From Amphimedon queenslandica (taxonomy: Eukaryota > Porifera > Demospongiae > Haplosclerida > Niphatidae): 64,000 nt of DNA. Position numbers and translations under genes: made by a program. The stretch's first letter is position 1; the number at the start of each line of letters is the position of its first letter. Of this stretch, positions 12,016 to 32,209 are shown piece by piece. Under the pieces are notes generated by a model. The model saw only the letters and a list, made by a program, of their open reading frames with translations. It did not search any database and was not told the DNA's origin. The stretch covers positions 56,017 through 120,016 of the forward strand of contig NW_003546420.1 in assembly GCF_000090795.2 (NCBI RefSeq), read 5' to 3'.

Positions 12016-12732
12016 TAAATCAATCAAGAGTGAACAATACATAAGTACTATTATGATGAACTAATAAAGTTTGTTATTATTTTTGTTTTAAAATATTTTT
12101 GTTGAGTATTTTATGCTGGTCCTTATTTGCTGTAAAAAGTACATCAAATTTAGCTCAAATGCACAATAACCTACTTATCGCATAAAGTTTTTGATTAAAA
12201 TTAAATTTTTTAAAATTACTAAAAAATCAGGCAAAAATCCCTTTACTATAGTACATGGTCTCGTGCCAAATTTTGCCAAAAATGAAAAGGAGAAAATTCA
12301 TTTTTATAACTTTATCTGATGCATATATGTGTACTTACATTGTGTAAAAAGTTTGAGCTGATTTCGATCAAGTTTAGATTTTTCACGAATTTTTAAAGTT
12401 GCTCCAAAATCGGGCCAAAGTCCCTGTACTATATAGTACATGGTCTCGGGCCAATTTTGTCAAAAATGAAAAGGAGAGAATTCTTCATTTTTATAACTTT
12501 ATCTGATGCATATACATGTACTTATGTTGTGTAGCAAGTTTGAACTGATTCCAATCATGTTTGGGTTTTTCACGAGTTACTCAAGAAACCAGATGAAAGT
12601 CCCAGTACAATAGCATGGACTTTGGCCAAGTTTCATGAAATTGAGAGTCCTCCATTTTTAGTAATTGATTATGTTGCACAAAAGCTTCATATTTATACTA
12701 ACAGTAACAATAATAATAATAAATTAAAGATG
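12016..12732. repeat. Dispersed ~180-bp repeat family, direct copies
   Basis: About 12120-12680 contains three diverged head-to-tail units. The shared phrases are 'aaagtttgagctgatttcgatcaagttt', 'aaagtccctgtactatatagtacatggtctcg' and 'ttataactttatctgatgcatat'. This variant resembles the one at 18740-19070, which is inverted. The spacer contains no coding sequence. Confidence 0.8.
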
Positions 12733-12990
<258 letters not shown>

Positions 12991-13158
12991 TTAGAAGGCG
13001 TGGCTAAAGGAGGTGTGGCTTCTTGTTAGGTGTGGCTTGTAACTTGTCTAAGTTGTATTGTGGTATGCAGCTACTTCCTACTTTTAAGAAATAAACACAG
13101 CGAGAGAGAAAGACACAGAGAGAAAAGAGGACATTCTTTTAGCTAGCTTTTGTCTAAA

Positions 13159-14746
13159 ATGGCTGCAAGCAGTTTCATGAAAATTGTCTTTCTCTGTGTC
13201 CAGATATTTGTCATAGTAAGTTCCTTTTATTTTATAATACAAATACACTAAACTTTCTTTCCCCCAGCTACTCGGTTTAGGGCTGATAATAGTTGGATCT
13301 TGGGCTGAGGTTGAGAGTAACAGATACGATGAGTTGGTGTCACTGAAAGAGCTACAGTACGGGCCGTACCTCGCCATTGCTTCTGGCTGCGCACTGGTAG
13401 TGGTGTCTGTTATCGGTATAGTGGGGGCCTGCTGTGAAACGAAGATAAACAAATTCCTCCTCTCCTTTGTAAGCAATCCTCCCTCAGCCTCTTACCAGAT
13501 GCTAAACAGATATACTGTGATTGTTGTCTTGTTATTGCTTGTATAACATTAAAATGTATTTGTAATGTTCTTATTTTAATGTCTCTCCTTATAGTTCATA
13601 ATATTAGTGTCGATTATTGCAGTCGGACAACTGGCCAGTGGAATATTGTCACTAGTTTACAGGGACCTTGTGAGATCTCACTTATTTATTTATTTATTTA
13701 TTTATTTATTGATAGTCGGAAAGGTTAATAAGAGATGAGTTAAATACAACATTTTACCAGTATGGCAACATATCAATGAATGACACTAGAGCTGCCTGGG
13801 ACCACATACAGTCCACTGTAAGATAACCTCTGTAATGTATAGTGTATAGTGTATTGAAACCATTCATTGTGTGTTCCCAATAATCAGTCAATCTATCAAC
13901 AAGTACACACGTACAGTAAATGTGCTTCTTGTTTTTAAATTAGTTTGTTATAACTAAAGGAACAATATACAGTTCAGTTTATATTATAATATCTTATTTC
14001 TTCATTAGTTTCAGTGCTGTGGTGTCAATGGTGTTAATGATTGGGTTGTTTTTAACGCTAATTTCTCATCAGTGATTGATCTGTACCCGACTTCATGTTG
14101 TACTAATACCACTAATAATAACTGTGGAAGAATCACTGGCGTGAATCAGAATGTATTCACTCAGGTATGAGGACGATGAATGCACTAAAATTATCATAAA
14201 TGGGATTTTGATGTTATTGTATAGTTTAGTGTAGTACTAGTACTAGTACTGATAATTTAATTGATTAATAATTGTTGCTATGACTGCACGAAGATACACT
14301 CCAGCTGGAGCTATTGGTATGAGTTGTAAGAGTTGTAGGGAAATTGCAATTGGCAGATTATATATTAGAAAACATGAGGGGGCATTTTAAACTGGCGGTG
14401 GATCCAAAGAGTTGAGCAGCTGTAGAATAGTGAATGAGTTACTCGTGCATAGGGACATACTACACTTGGCAACGGATTATCATATGAACAACAACATTTG
14501 ATATTTATCCATCCCGGGGATTTTTCTAATCTCTCTCTCTCTCTCTTCTGTTAGGGGTGTCAAGAAGTCCTGGTAGATATTGCTCGAAGAATATTATTAA
14601 TATCAGGGACTGAAGCCTTTGTATTTCTTATTGGAGAGGTAACAACGACAATGCAGTGTATGGTAGTATGTCTTGTCTCTTCTTTATAGATGTTCATCAT
14701 AGCAACTACAGTATTCTTACTGTGTCTCAGCGACTTTGACGACTAA
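13159..14746 (+). CDS. Tetraspanin, array copy 7 (divergent)
   Basis: Seven phase-0 exons. The start is MAASSFMKIVFLCVQIF, without the usual polar N-terminal leader of the other copies. Exon 2 is LLGLGLIIVGSWAEV to KINKFLLSF, and exon 3 ends LVYRDL. The loop begins SERLIRDELNTTFYQY. The CCG motif is FQCCGVNGVNDW, followed by PTSCCTN, so this copy has the canonical adjacent Cys-Cys where the other six have Cys-x-Cys. GCQEVLVDI opens exon 6, and the protein ends LCLSDFDD with TAA at 14744-14746. It is the most diverged member and is separated from the rest by POLR2L. Confidence 0.9.
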
Positions 14747-14835
14747 AAAACTTTAAAAATGAAATGAAATCATTTTAAAATAATCATCAAACATCATTGA
14801 TATTATCAACATTATTAATACGTTTGTATAACATG

Positions 14836-14903
<68 letters not shown>

Positions 14904-15237
14904 GATTATTCATTTATTCACATACAGTTTGGTTTGCCTCTAATTACAATTCTTATGTTAATAAAATTAATTGATTCTTAGAATATCGATTACTCCAATT
15001 TGTTAGAGTCAAATTGAATTACCAATGAATTGTACAAATTACTATAGTGATGTGTACATATTAATAATAGTGATAGTAACAATGAAAGAGGAAATGATGT
15101 CCATTTGTAATATAAATATGATAATAATGATTTGTAACAGTATATACCTGTCAATTTAACATTTAAAATATAAAACTTATTCAAACTTGACATAAAAATA
15201 ACTACAGACATGATTGCATAAATGTTTATTATTATTA
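14747..15237. repeat. Convergent 3' spacer with (ATT)n array
   Basis: Between the 3' ends of tetraspanin 7 and CLN3 lies a long ATT array at about 14838-14903 plus AT-rich sequence. No coding region is seen. Confidence 0.7.
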
Positions 15238-16206
15238 TTATTTATCAGCAAATATTGTTTTAAACAGAGGTATAGGTAGGCCAGTTCCTAACAGAATCCC
15301 GATTGAGATGCTCATTCCGACTAAATTAGTACAGAGTTCTCTATCTGATGAAGGATACTTCTCGTCTGTTCTCAATAAATAGAATATATTAACATATGAA
15401 GCACCTGGAGGAGGAGAGGGAGAGAAGCAATTCAAAAAAGGAAATATAGTCCATGGTCTTTTCAGAAAAATCCCCTGTACTATAGTCCATGGTTTTTTCC
15501 AAAAAATTAGCTCCAAAACCATCCCAAATTTTATTACATTTTGTGATACATATTGATGCCCTTATGCTGTGTAGAAAGTTTGAGCTGATTCCAACTTCAA
15601 TTTTTAAAGTTACGGCCATTTTAAGAAAACGTCAAAATTCTGAAAAAATCCCTGTACTATAGCCCATGGTTTTTTCCAAAAAATGGCTCCAAAACTACCC
15701 CAAATTTTTATTACATTTTGTGATACATATTGATGCCCTTATGCTGTGTAGAAAGTTTGGGGTGATTCCGACTTCAATTTTTCAAGTTACGGCCATTTTA
15801 AGAAAACGTCAAAATTTTGAAAAAATCCCTGTACTATAGCCCATGGTTTTTTCCAAAAAATGGCTCCGAAATCACCCCAAATTTTTATTACATTTTCTGA
15901 TACATATTGATGCCCCTATGCTGTGTAGAAAGTTTGAGCTGATTCCAACAAATAATTTTATAGTTTCTCTATTACCTCCTAATAATCCAACGAAAACCAT
16001 GTAAGACGGCAGTACATAGACTGGGAGAAACTTCCACTAAATAATAATACATAAATAAATAAATAATTAATTGATTGCCACACCCACTCACCCATGCTTG
16101 CAGTATCCATACAATCATATTAATTAATTGAAATAAAGTGAAAATGTGAATTTGTCTAATTTGAAATAATTGAACTGATGATCTTGAGACAAAGACACCA
16201 GCCTAC

Positions 16207-16276
<70 letters not shown>

Positions 16277-17375
16277 ATAAGGACACAGTGTCAGTGGATA
16301 GATGTATGGGCTCCAATCAATTACTTGATAACAAAGTTGAAGCGATGCATAAAGTTCAGGACATTGTAATTCACTGATAGAGAATTCTTCCTATTAATAA
16401 AAATAAAATAAATAAATGAAGAGACATACTGTACCTCTGGTCTACTTTTGGCGGCAAAGCCTCTACAAGTGTATTCAAAAAAATATACGAAAATCATCTA
16501 ATGATTGAGAAGCAATAACCATCAGATTAATAAAGATAAAACTTCTTACATTAAAAATTAGCCATGAAGACAGCTTTAAACATCTTAATATTCTTTTGAA
16601 AGAACCTTCACCTGAAGCAGCTGCTACCACTCCAGGGTCATTATTACTGACTTTATCTTGAACTGAGAGAAAAGAAATGAATCTAGTGAAGGTAAGGACT
16701 GGGGGCATACTTTGAAGAGGCTGGGTTTCTTCGTTATTTGATTCTTTCACAGCTGGTGGGGCTTTAATTAGAATAAAATAAGCTCCCCAGTATAATACAA
16801 TGATAGGCAGAGTCCCAATAAATACAAACCTAATTCATTAATTAATTAATATTCATTAATTAATTAATTATTAGTATGTTGTTGTTTACCTGTTTATCTT
16901 TTTCAATTTGCTTGCATAGTCAGTCGAATCAGGATCAATAACAGTGTTACCATGGTTACCACTGACCACTGTCACCTCCGCTATGCAAGCTGTGAAATAA
17001 ATGATAAACCACACCCCCTTTGAAGCCACACCCCTTACATAGCGCTATGTAGAGAACAGCTCCGACTACTCCAGCCATTCCAGTACCACTAGACCAGGCA
17101 TTAATGTGTTCTTTACTGAACTTACTCAAAAACCCTAATGTCAAACTAAAGGAGGGACAGGTCATGAGCAGGTGCTGGTTGACTCACTTTTCCCCAAAAG
17201 AAGAACTCATTCCAGTTAGGACTATGGAGGCCAGAGCAATCCAAAAATTAGGAGCTAAGATAACACCAGTAAGACCTGTTAATGAAACAAGTAAGACTGG
17301 TTTAAGACCAGTTATTCATAACTTTGAATAATATATAATAGAAATAATAATAATAATAATAACAATAATAATAAC

Positions 17376-17433
<58 letters not shown>

Positions 17434-17966
17434 TACGGTAGATTTTAAATATTTTACCAGCTGCCATTAAGCATCCGTTGAATATAAACCGAATCCAAAA
17501 CGGGAAACTGGTCGTTGATATAAGAGTATTGGCACCTGAAGTGGGTGGAGACTCAATAATGATGATTATAGAAATGATAAAACTATACATGACGCCCAAT
17601 GACTAAACCTAAATACTTGTTCATTATTATGTACTACTTGCATGACCTTTGGCCAATTTTAAAGCAAACTTAGGAATTAATTACCTTTAGCAACAAATCC
17701 AAGAGCAACATTTGAAAACATAACCAAAGTGACAAGGTTAGCCTGCCCAAAACTAAAGAGCAAAGTTGCTGTTAAAATGTCTGACAAAATAAACATACAC
17801 ATACCTGGTGGAGAGGACCTTAGCAGATGAATTAACGACTACATAGGGAAGATTATTGATAGTACCAAGTATGAAGAAACCAATCTAAAGAAAGGAAATA
17901 AACAACTAACTCCAGGAAAGTAATATATACCCAGTTTCTGTAAAAATATACTTTATTGGAGGACAT
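15238..17966 (-). CDS. CLN3: Battenin, lysosomal membrane protein CLN3
   Basis: A chain of roughly 15 exons from ATG at 17966 to TAA at 15238-15240. The start MSSNKVYFYRNW joins IGFFILGTINNLPYVV, matching the family opening RNWxGFxxLGxxNN. Later exons give SIVLTGMSSSFGE (17214-17271) and INAWSSGTGMAGVVGA (17041-17145), the strongly conserved SSGTG block. FVYFFEYTCRGF, AGVFVSRSS and the final GASYVNIFYLL follow. CLN3 is a multi-span membrane protein of late endosomes and lysosomes, related to the major facilitator superfamily. The intron before the last exon carries three copies of the dispersed repeat. Several exon limits were set by homology and could shift by a few codons. Confidence 0.93.
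15425..15960 (+). repeat. Three tandem copies of dispersed repeat (subtype B) in CLN3 intron
   Basis: The unit is about 178 bp. The phrase 'ttatgctgtgtagaaagttt' recurs near 15560, 15740 and 15915, 'acggccattttaagaaaa' recurs between them, and 'gtactatag(t/c)ccatgg' recurs with the same spacing. The units are direct repeats. Confidence 0.9.
16206..16274 (+). repeat. (TAA)n microsatellite in CLN3 intron
   Basis: About 68 bp of nearly perfect TAA repeat. Confidence 0.95.
17345..17432 (+). repeat. (TAA)n microsatellite in CLN3 intron
   Basis: About 85 bp of TAA repeat with a few CAA interruptions. It produces a false poly-leucine frame on the minus strand. Confidence 0.95.
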
Positions 17967-18164
17967 ACTGTACTGCTGCAATCAATGATTGATAATGGAT
18001 TGTGGGTGGGGCTAGATCACGTGGTTTCAGTATACTTCCGGATACTTTACTAGTTTACTTTAATAAAGTTTACTTTAGATTTTTAATTTTAACAACATAA
18101 ACAACATAAACAATATATTTATATCTAAGTGATTGGGTAATAAAGCACTCATCTATTAATTATA

Positions 18165-18224
<60 letters not shown>
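18165..18224 (+). repeat. (TAA)n microsatellite just 3' of PI3K-C2 stop
   Basis: About 57 bp of TAA repeat lies immediately downstream of the PI3K-C2 stop codon, probably in its 3' UTR. Confidence 0.9.
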
Positions 18225-18225
<1 letters not shown>

Positions 18226-18227
18226 GT

Positions 18228-25451
<7,224 letters not shown>

Positions 25452-25573
25452 TGAGAGCAGCTATTTAATAGGAGCAGCCACACCTACTCAAGGCCACACC
25501 TACAAGAATGCATGTTTTGTTTGCATTTTCTGTTACACAATGGATTAATAAAATTACATTTTAAAATATCTTG

Positions 25574-28500
25574 TTATAATATTATAGGCACCATTTCTTG
25601 TTTGTCACTTCCAATCAGAGGAATGCCAGCAGCAGCTGTGGTGGTGGTGTTTCTTCTCAGTCGAAATCCTTTAGCTAGTGACGACCTACTGGGTACTGAC
25701 TGGGAACGTTGCCGTCTTCTTGCTAAACCAGTTTCCTTAACCAGATTGTCCTGTATAGGCTCATGAAATCTAACCCGAGGCACATCAGTAAATTTGATAT
25801 TTAGTGATGAATCAAGTACATGAACAGAAGAATGAGAGGGGCCTCCTAGTTCAGGATGGAGCTTATGCTGGAGAGATGATATCTGTCCACAGTAGGTGTA
25901 GGTTGGTTGTGGTGAAGACAGTTTAAACGAAACACCAATTTCACCAAACTCTCTCAATTCTTTCTCTTTTGCTTTCCTTGCTTTTCTTTCTTCCTCAGTT
26001 TCAAGGTGAGCGAGAGGTGACTGAGTAGCAGACAATAGCTCCTTCATTTTTATTCTCTCTTCTGCTTCTTGTCTCTCATTTGCAATGAAATCTCTTAACT
26101 CCACGAGTGCTTCTGCTAATGGTCTGTTTGGATGAGACTCACAAAACGACTGATAGTCTTCCCAAGCTGTTTGAAGGTAACGGAATATGCAGTTCTAAGT
26201 AGAAAAGATTTTGAACAATTTAAGACACAAAATTGTATTAATAAGCACCTGTGCTTCCCTGAACATGTAAGGACCAAAAGGCTTACTTACTAATTCATCA
26301 GCAACTGATAGAGGAAGAGTTACCTGTGGAGACATTAAAAACATGAAACAAAATACATGTAATTATGTTGTGTAGAAAGTTTGAGTTGATTCCGATCAAA
26401 ATTAAATTTTTTATAAATTTTTAAAGTTGTAACAAATATTGCTTACAGACATTGTTGCAGTTACCTGTAGCTTTGGATTGCAAGGTGACTGTATGTAACA
26501 ATTTAATATTGCCCTCATTTTAGCAAATAAGAGAGAATGATTCATCTGATAATGAAACATTTCCTAGAAATAAAAAAACAAAACATTCCGTCACTAAAAC
26601 ATTATTATTATTATTAATTGATGCAAGTTGACAAACATAGACTATGATTACTTTAAATCTCTGTATCTCCAGCCAGAAGTCAACATTATTTGAAGTGTTT
26701 GTCCCCTTTGGTGCTTTAATGCACAGAAATGTCTTAAAGAGCTCACGTCTCTTGGAATCATACAATGTCTGCTTCAGTTTCAAAGTGTCTTCAGACTCAG
26801 TATAAACTTTAGAAGACTAAAATGATAATTATGAGACTAGAGCTAGTTACATAAATTGATTTACAAACACTTTAATAATTATAATTAATCATAGTTATAC
26901 TGAAACTGATTAACGATACAACTAGTGTATATTGTTAGTATATTGTTAGTATATTGTTTGATTACTCTTACATCAATCACTTCTTCCTTGGTCTCATTGC
27001 TAGGGTCCTTCACTCCGTGTCTTTCAAGATAGTCCGGGCTCCTCGTAAACAATGGTATCCATTTCTTCTCAAGTCTGCTGCGAATGTGTTTCTGTGCTTC
27101 TCTGAAAACTGGTGACTTTGGTCTTAAGGGGAGCTTATGGCTCCCTCCAAATGAAACAACCTACAGCACATGTAGAGAAAGGAACAAGGATAGAGATTGA
27201 TTACATGATTATATCGATCAACATTAAAACACTTTATTAAACTACCTCTCTCTGTGTCTCCTTGCTGAATGGGCTACTGTCCCCAAAGAGATATGATTTA
27301 TTGAAATAATCACTTCTAATCTTTTTAGCTTTCATATTCTTTAGGACCATGTCACTGGTCGGCAGCGAGCGAAATGACTCAATCTCAAGCCAGAACTTTA
27401 AATCAATGGCACCTCCATTGTCGTTGAGGAATATCTTTAAAGAGAACCAAACATTCAAAATAATACTCCATCACTATATCATGATTTACTTTGAAGAACT
27501 CAAGTTCTTTTGGGTTCTTAATAACATCGTTAAAATTAGCCTCTCTTCCAGAAGAACGCTCTTCATCCTCACCGAGGGATTTATGATGGATACTGACTCG
27601 TTTAATATTAGCAGAAGGAGCAACTCTATCATTAGCTGATGGATCCACTCGTACTGTTGCTGCAGCTGGTGATACTGTTACTGGTTGAGGAGATGAAGAT
27701 ATGATAGAGACACTACCCATACTCTCAGTGCTAGAGCTACCCAGTGATGAATACTACAGTGGTCATAATAGGAACACATTAATGAGCAGTTGTATAGGTA
27801 CCTCTTCACTGAGTTTATCCAGTTCTTTATTGTTAAGAGCAGAAACATGATGAAGACTCAAATCAGAATTAACGGATTGCATCTAATGAGAGATATAACA
27901 CAGTAAATATAGCCTCTCATTATAACTACACAGTATCATAGTGAGAGTCTTTCACCTGTTCAAAGGTTTCTCTGTCCCTTTGACATAGTTCGATCCATTT
28001 CTCTTCAAGTATGTTCAGAGCATGTTCCTCTGCTTTGTCAAATATGTCTTCAAATGGCGGCCAGAGTCTTCCTGATATGTACTCAATAATATAACAAGGA
28101 CAATCAATATTAGCCTGGCTATACTCCAGGATATGAAAAGAGTATATCAGCTGCAGTTAATGAAATAAAAATATTATTTAAACAGTGTCCATTTTGTCTA
28201 TCTTTGAAATAAGTTTCATGTTTGTAAAGTGCTTGTGGTATATATATATGTACATGAACAGGAGGTTAGTGTATCATTGATATAACCTTAGCTTTAGTCT
28301 CCACGAGGATTGGGTTAAAATCTGAAGCAAAGAACAGCATCTTGTAGCTTTGGGTCTCCCTCCAAAAGTGAAGACAATTAAGATAAACCTACAAAAAACA
28401 ACAGCCACCACATACAATATTGGCCAGTTTTGATGTAAACTTTTGTCTGATATTGGAGAAACTTAAAAAATTCGTAAAAAAATCAATTTTGATCAGAATC

Positions 28501-30284
28501 AGCTCAAACTTAAGCACAAGTATATGTATCAGAAAATACCGTAAGTCATGAACTTTACTTTTTGCTCAAGAGATTGCAGAAAGTTTTGAAAATATCCTCC
28601 ACATTTTCTCCTTTCAACAGCCAAACACTTCATGAATAATTTATGATTGTCACTGCACCAGAAATGGAATAGAAGAGAGCCAAAGATACAAATAGTTAAA
28701 GATTCTCATGAATTATACAGTACATGTACTTGTAATAAGGTAGTCTCTCATCCAGTGCTATTGGTGTTCCATTTATTGACAACACTTGGAGCTCATTAGT
28801 GCTGAGAGTGTGTGGTAATACTGGCGTCCCCTAATAATGGTTAACAACCTCAACAATAACTACTGAATAACTAACAGTAATGCTAGTCCTACCGCTGGGC
28901 ACTATCGGGTACTTGTTAAACTTTGCTAGTTTAATGCACTTAGGCTCAATGGAGCTCTGGCTGCCACTGGTCCAGACTAGTCTTGATTGGGTCCTATGAC
29001 TGGGTTGGATACTTTGAGTCGGTTGAGTACTGGGACGTGAGAGTTGAGGCCTGGGTTTAGAGACAAGCCTTATAGTGGGTGTGGTCACATCCGAGGGATG
29101 AGGTGCTTTATCATCATAAAGAGTGACAGAAGGAAGTGATAGAGAATGAGAGATTGTACCTCCTGATGACGTGAATGGGACAATACTTAACAAAAACCTG
29201 GGATACCTACAAATAATGATGTACTTTAAAGTGTACAATGAAAGGATTTCACTAACAGCTATTATTAGACTAACCAGTAGTTTATGAGTCCTTCCAATAG
29301 GGTATCATAAACATGTCGTAATGAGTTTAGTGTTAGACTACCAGAGACACAGACAGAGACTGGTTCATTTGATAGAGCTAGTGAAGAAGTAATTGTGAAA
29401 TATCTTTCTCTAATTTCTTTAAACAACCTATTGAAAATATCATACCATTATCTAATGCATGTACTTATGCCTGTCCATTACTTGTTCTTGTCCTTTTCAC
29501 CAGTTGTGTTCATCAATTGCAAAAAGTCAATACAGAAGAGCCAGTTTTTTAATCCACTTTTGTCTTTCAAGAACATCTTAAACTGCTTCATTTCTGCCTT
29601 GCCAGGGTTCTCAAACTCGTTTCTTCTCCTCGAGGATTTAATTGAGCGCTGACCCCCAGAGCGGGTCCGTGATGATCTTTGTCTTGATGATTTCTTTCGA
29701 TCTCGTCCAGCAAGAAATGGAGTACTTCTTTCATCTTGGGATAGCTTACCAAGAACACGCCTTGAAGAAGATTTCAAGGAATGACAAAGAAGATATTCAC
29801 TGTATATATCACTGTTAATGAACAATGGAAGTCTTTCTTCTATTATCCACTGAATAATGGAGTGAGAGTCAAGGAACTAGAGTAGGAGGAGAGGAGACAC
29901 ATCAAACAACTGATATGAAGTAGCTCACCAATCCACTGATGTCATCTTCTGTGATGTAGAGTGTAGTGGTGGAGGCGCTTGACTCATCATTATAGTGAGG
30001 TAGAGGTGTTGAGACGAGTTGAAACGAACCACTCGTTGTATCATAAAAGACTTGAGTGGAGAATAACTGCAGGAAATAACATGGAAATTGGAAAATACTG
30101 CAGTTCATTAGTCAGGTCCAGGTTTAACTTACTGGTAGCAACAAGAAAGAATTGAGGTATTCTACAAATGTCCTATCCTTCAAGAATAATACCTAAAAAT
30201 GGCAAGACCGAGGAATCGAAGCAATACTTGAGTGCTGCACCAACCAACCAGTGTATCAGGAGATAAACCTTGAGGTGCCTCCAT
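25574..30284 (-). CDS. RGS22: RGS22-like regulator of G-protein signalling protein
   Basis: Many exons run from MEAPQGLSPDTL (30284) to the stop at 25574-25576, in a minus-strand block. The N-terminal part reads LFLKDRTFVEYLNSFLLLP, then FSTQVFYDTTSGSFQL and IQWIIEERLPLFINSDIYSE. These match the unusual N-terminus of RGS22, where the same phrases are FVDYFNEFLSLP and IKWIKKERLPAFLESD. RGS-type segments follow: MKQFKMFLKDKSGLKNWLFC (about 29580), NFNDVIKNPKELEFFK and AIDLKFWLEIESFRSLP (27540-27360), and NVDFWLEIQRFK (about 26670). The C-terminus is charged and helical (ANERQEAEERIKMKELL) with a basic tail. RGS domains accelerate GTP hydrolysis on G-alpha subunits. In vertebrates RGS22 is mainly a germ-cell protein; its role here is unknown. 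Confidence 0.87.
28425..28545 (-). repeat. Single inverted unit of dispersed repeat in RGS22 intron
   Basis: Phrases 'aaaaatcaattttgatcagaatcagctcaaactt' and 'aagtatatgtatcagaaaa' mark a partial unit. Another partial copy, in direct orientation, is at about 26350-26430. Confidence 0.7.
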
Positions 30285-30724
30285 GTTGTTGTGTTGCCAA
30301 ACTACTGAGTCTGACTGACGCCCACCTATGAATAAAATAGATAGTCTATAGATTATGAATAATAGGAAGGTGCTTGAACTCTTGATACTCCACTATTATG
30401 AATGTTGCTTCCAGTTGTGATATTTTTCAAAATTAAATTTACAATGAACAATTAACAAAATTCATGCTACAGCTAAACAATAAAGTTGACGATATTGAAT
30501 ATTACCAGCAACCTCGCCAGTTGTCACCAACATACGTTAGTAACTCATGATTCACACTGATGTATAGGTCAAAAAATTCAAAATAAAGATAAAAATTTAT
30601 TTAATAATAATTATTATTAGCAATGTGCAATGAAAATAGGTGCATGTGCGATAACACTGGTGCTCTACAGTCTGGAATAAATTAATGTGCGTTTGTGTTT
30701 TGTGTGATATATTTAATGCTTCAA
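30285..30724. other. Spacer between SMT 3' end and RGS22 start
   Basis: About 440 bp of AT-rich sequence with no recognised exon. It presumably contains the RGS22 promoter and the 3' UTR of the methyltransferase gene. Confidence 0.5.
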
Positions 30725-32209
30725 TCATTTCAGTGGCTTTCTTGCAACAATACGTAGCATTGGTGTGAATATCTTGAGTTTCCCTGAGGCAACTAGCCCA
30801 TCAGCAGCTGTCAGTAGAACTGAGTGAGTCTTACTGGCCCCAAAGGGAACAAGGCGTGCCATTTCAAGACCAGAGACAAGATAATGGGTCATCATCCTAC
30901 CTAACCAGGAGATCCTGAAACTCTGCATAGAAAAGCAGCTTTTCCCAACTAGATAAGTATACCTATAGAGTACAAGAAATAGCTAATATCATACTATCAT
31001 CTGCATGAGCACTAACCATGGGAGGTCTCCCTGCAAAGAATAATCAACTGACTCCACAATTTCCAGTCCAGCCTCTCTCATTTTATCAAGCAACACTTGT
31101 TCAGTTCTCAAGTCAGGGAGTCCGTTCCCAATCTAAAAGAGTCCATTATACCACACTCTTCAGGTACACTGCTACTTACTAATATTTCATGTTTTATCTT
31201 TTCATGTACTGGATCTCCTGGTTTATATTTATCAGTCATGACCCAAGCACTGTCAACAAAGACAGCTCCAGGCTTTAAAACACGTGCCACTTCTTTGTAG
31301 ACCAGCAGTGGGTCCTGGGAGTGACAGGTAGCCTCAATAGCATAGCAACCATCAAAGGAGTTGTCTTGGAACTGGGTCATTTTGCAGAAGTCTCCCTACA
31401 CACAAACAATTGCAAATAGCCAAAATTATGATTCACTGACTGCAATTTGTAAAAAAAGATTATAACAATATGACCATGAAATCATAGTCATTTTTAATTA
31501 TGCGGTTTACCCATTCAAGCTTAATTAGCCAAAAATCTACCGTTTGACACATTAATTCCTTCTACTGCTGTACTCATTCACAATAACATGTATACATATA
31601 CTAATCACATTATATAGTGTAAGAATCTAATCAAGACAATGAACTATGTAATTGTACAATAGAGAGAATTCCTTAATGAAAAGACTTCTACAGGTTCTGT
31701 TAATATACCTTTTCATAGATACATTTTGTCTGAAGGCCAGCTTTTTCAGTGAGTGCCTTTGCCCTCTTGATCTGGTAGTCACTGATGTTAAGTCCAGTGA
31801 TTGTTGTTCCAGTCTGTCTAGCAATGATACGGCCTGGGCCTCCAATCCCACAGCCAATATCCTACAATAAAGAGAGCGGGATTATACAGCCAGTATTATA
31901 ACTGGTCTTTACCAGTAGTGTGCTTCCTGGCTGGACATTAAGAGCTTTTGCTAGTTCCTTCTCATACTCAATGAGTGATTCCTTGAATGACTGACTGTCA
32001 TAAACAGGAAAGAAGTGGAAGCATTCTCCATATCCATACTCATAGAAGTCAGTCACCAGCTCATAAAATGACGTTACCATGTCTGTGGCATTTTTCTCCC
32101 TCTCCTTGACTTCTGTCTTCTTGTCAAAAAACCCAGTGTAATGATTAACCACTGCTGGAGCAGACTCACTGCTCAAATGAGAGACATTCAAAACTGAAGA
32201 ACTTGCCAT
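30725..32209 (-). CDS. SMT: Sterol 24-C-methyltransferase (SMT/ERG6 type)
   Basis: Five exons on the minus strand: 32209-31913, 31861-31709, 31395-31180, 31132-31017 and 30962-30725, about 339 residues, close to the usual length. The N-terminal region has the sterol-binding box YEYGYGECFHFFP. Exons 1 and 2 join as LLDIGCGIGGPGRIIA, the S-adenosylmethionine-binding motif. Exon 3 has FDGCYAIEATCHS and VLKPGAVFVDSAWVMTDKY, the conserved SMT signatures. The last exon forms the Sterol_MT_C region and ends RIVARKPLK. The enzyme transfers a methyl group from SAM to C-24 of the sterol side chain. Most animals lack it; sponges and a few other invertebrates have it, where it underlies C28-C30 sterols. 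No frameshift or missing motif was seen. The short introns and animal neighbours argue against contamination. Confidence 0.97.

Noticed and set aside
17345-17599. Frame with a poly-leucine run
   Set aside because: It is translation of a TAA microsatellite. The real CLN3 exon in this stretch begins at 17535 and ends at 17458.
30725-32209. Sterol methyltransferase as bacterial or algal contamination
   Set aside because: The gene has five exons with GT-AG introns like its neighbours and lies between two clear animal genes on continuous sequence.
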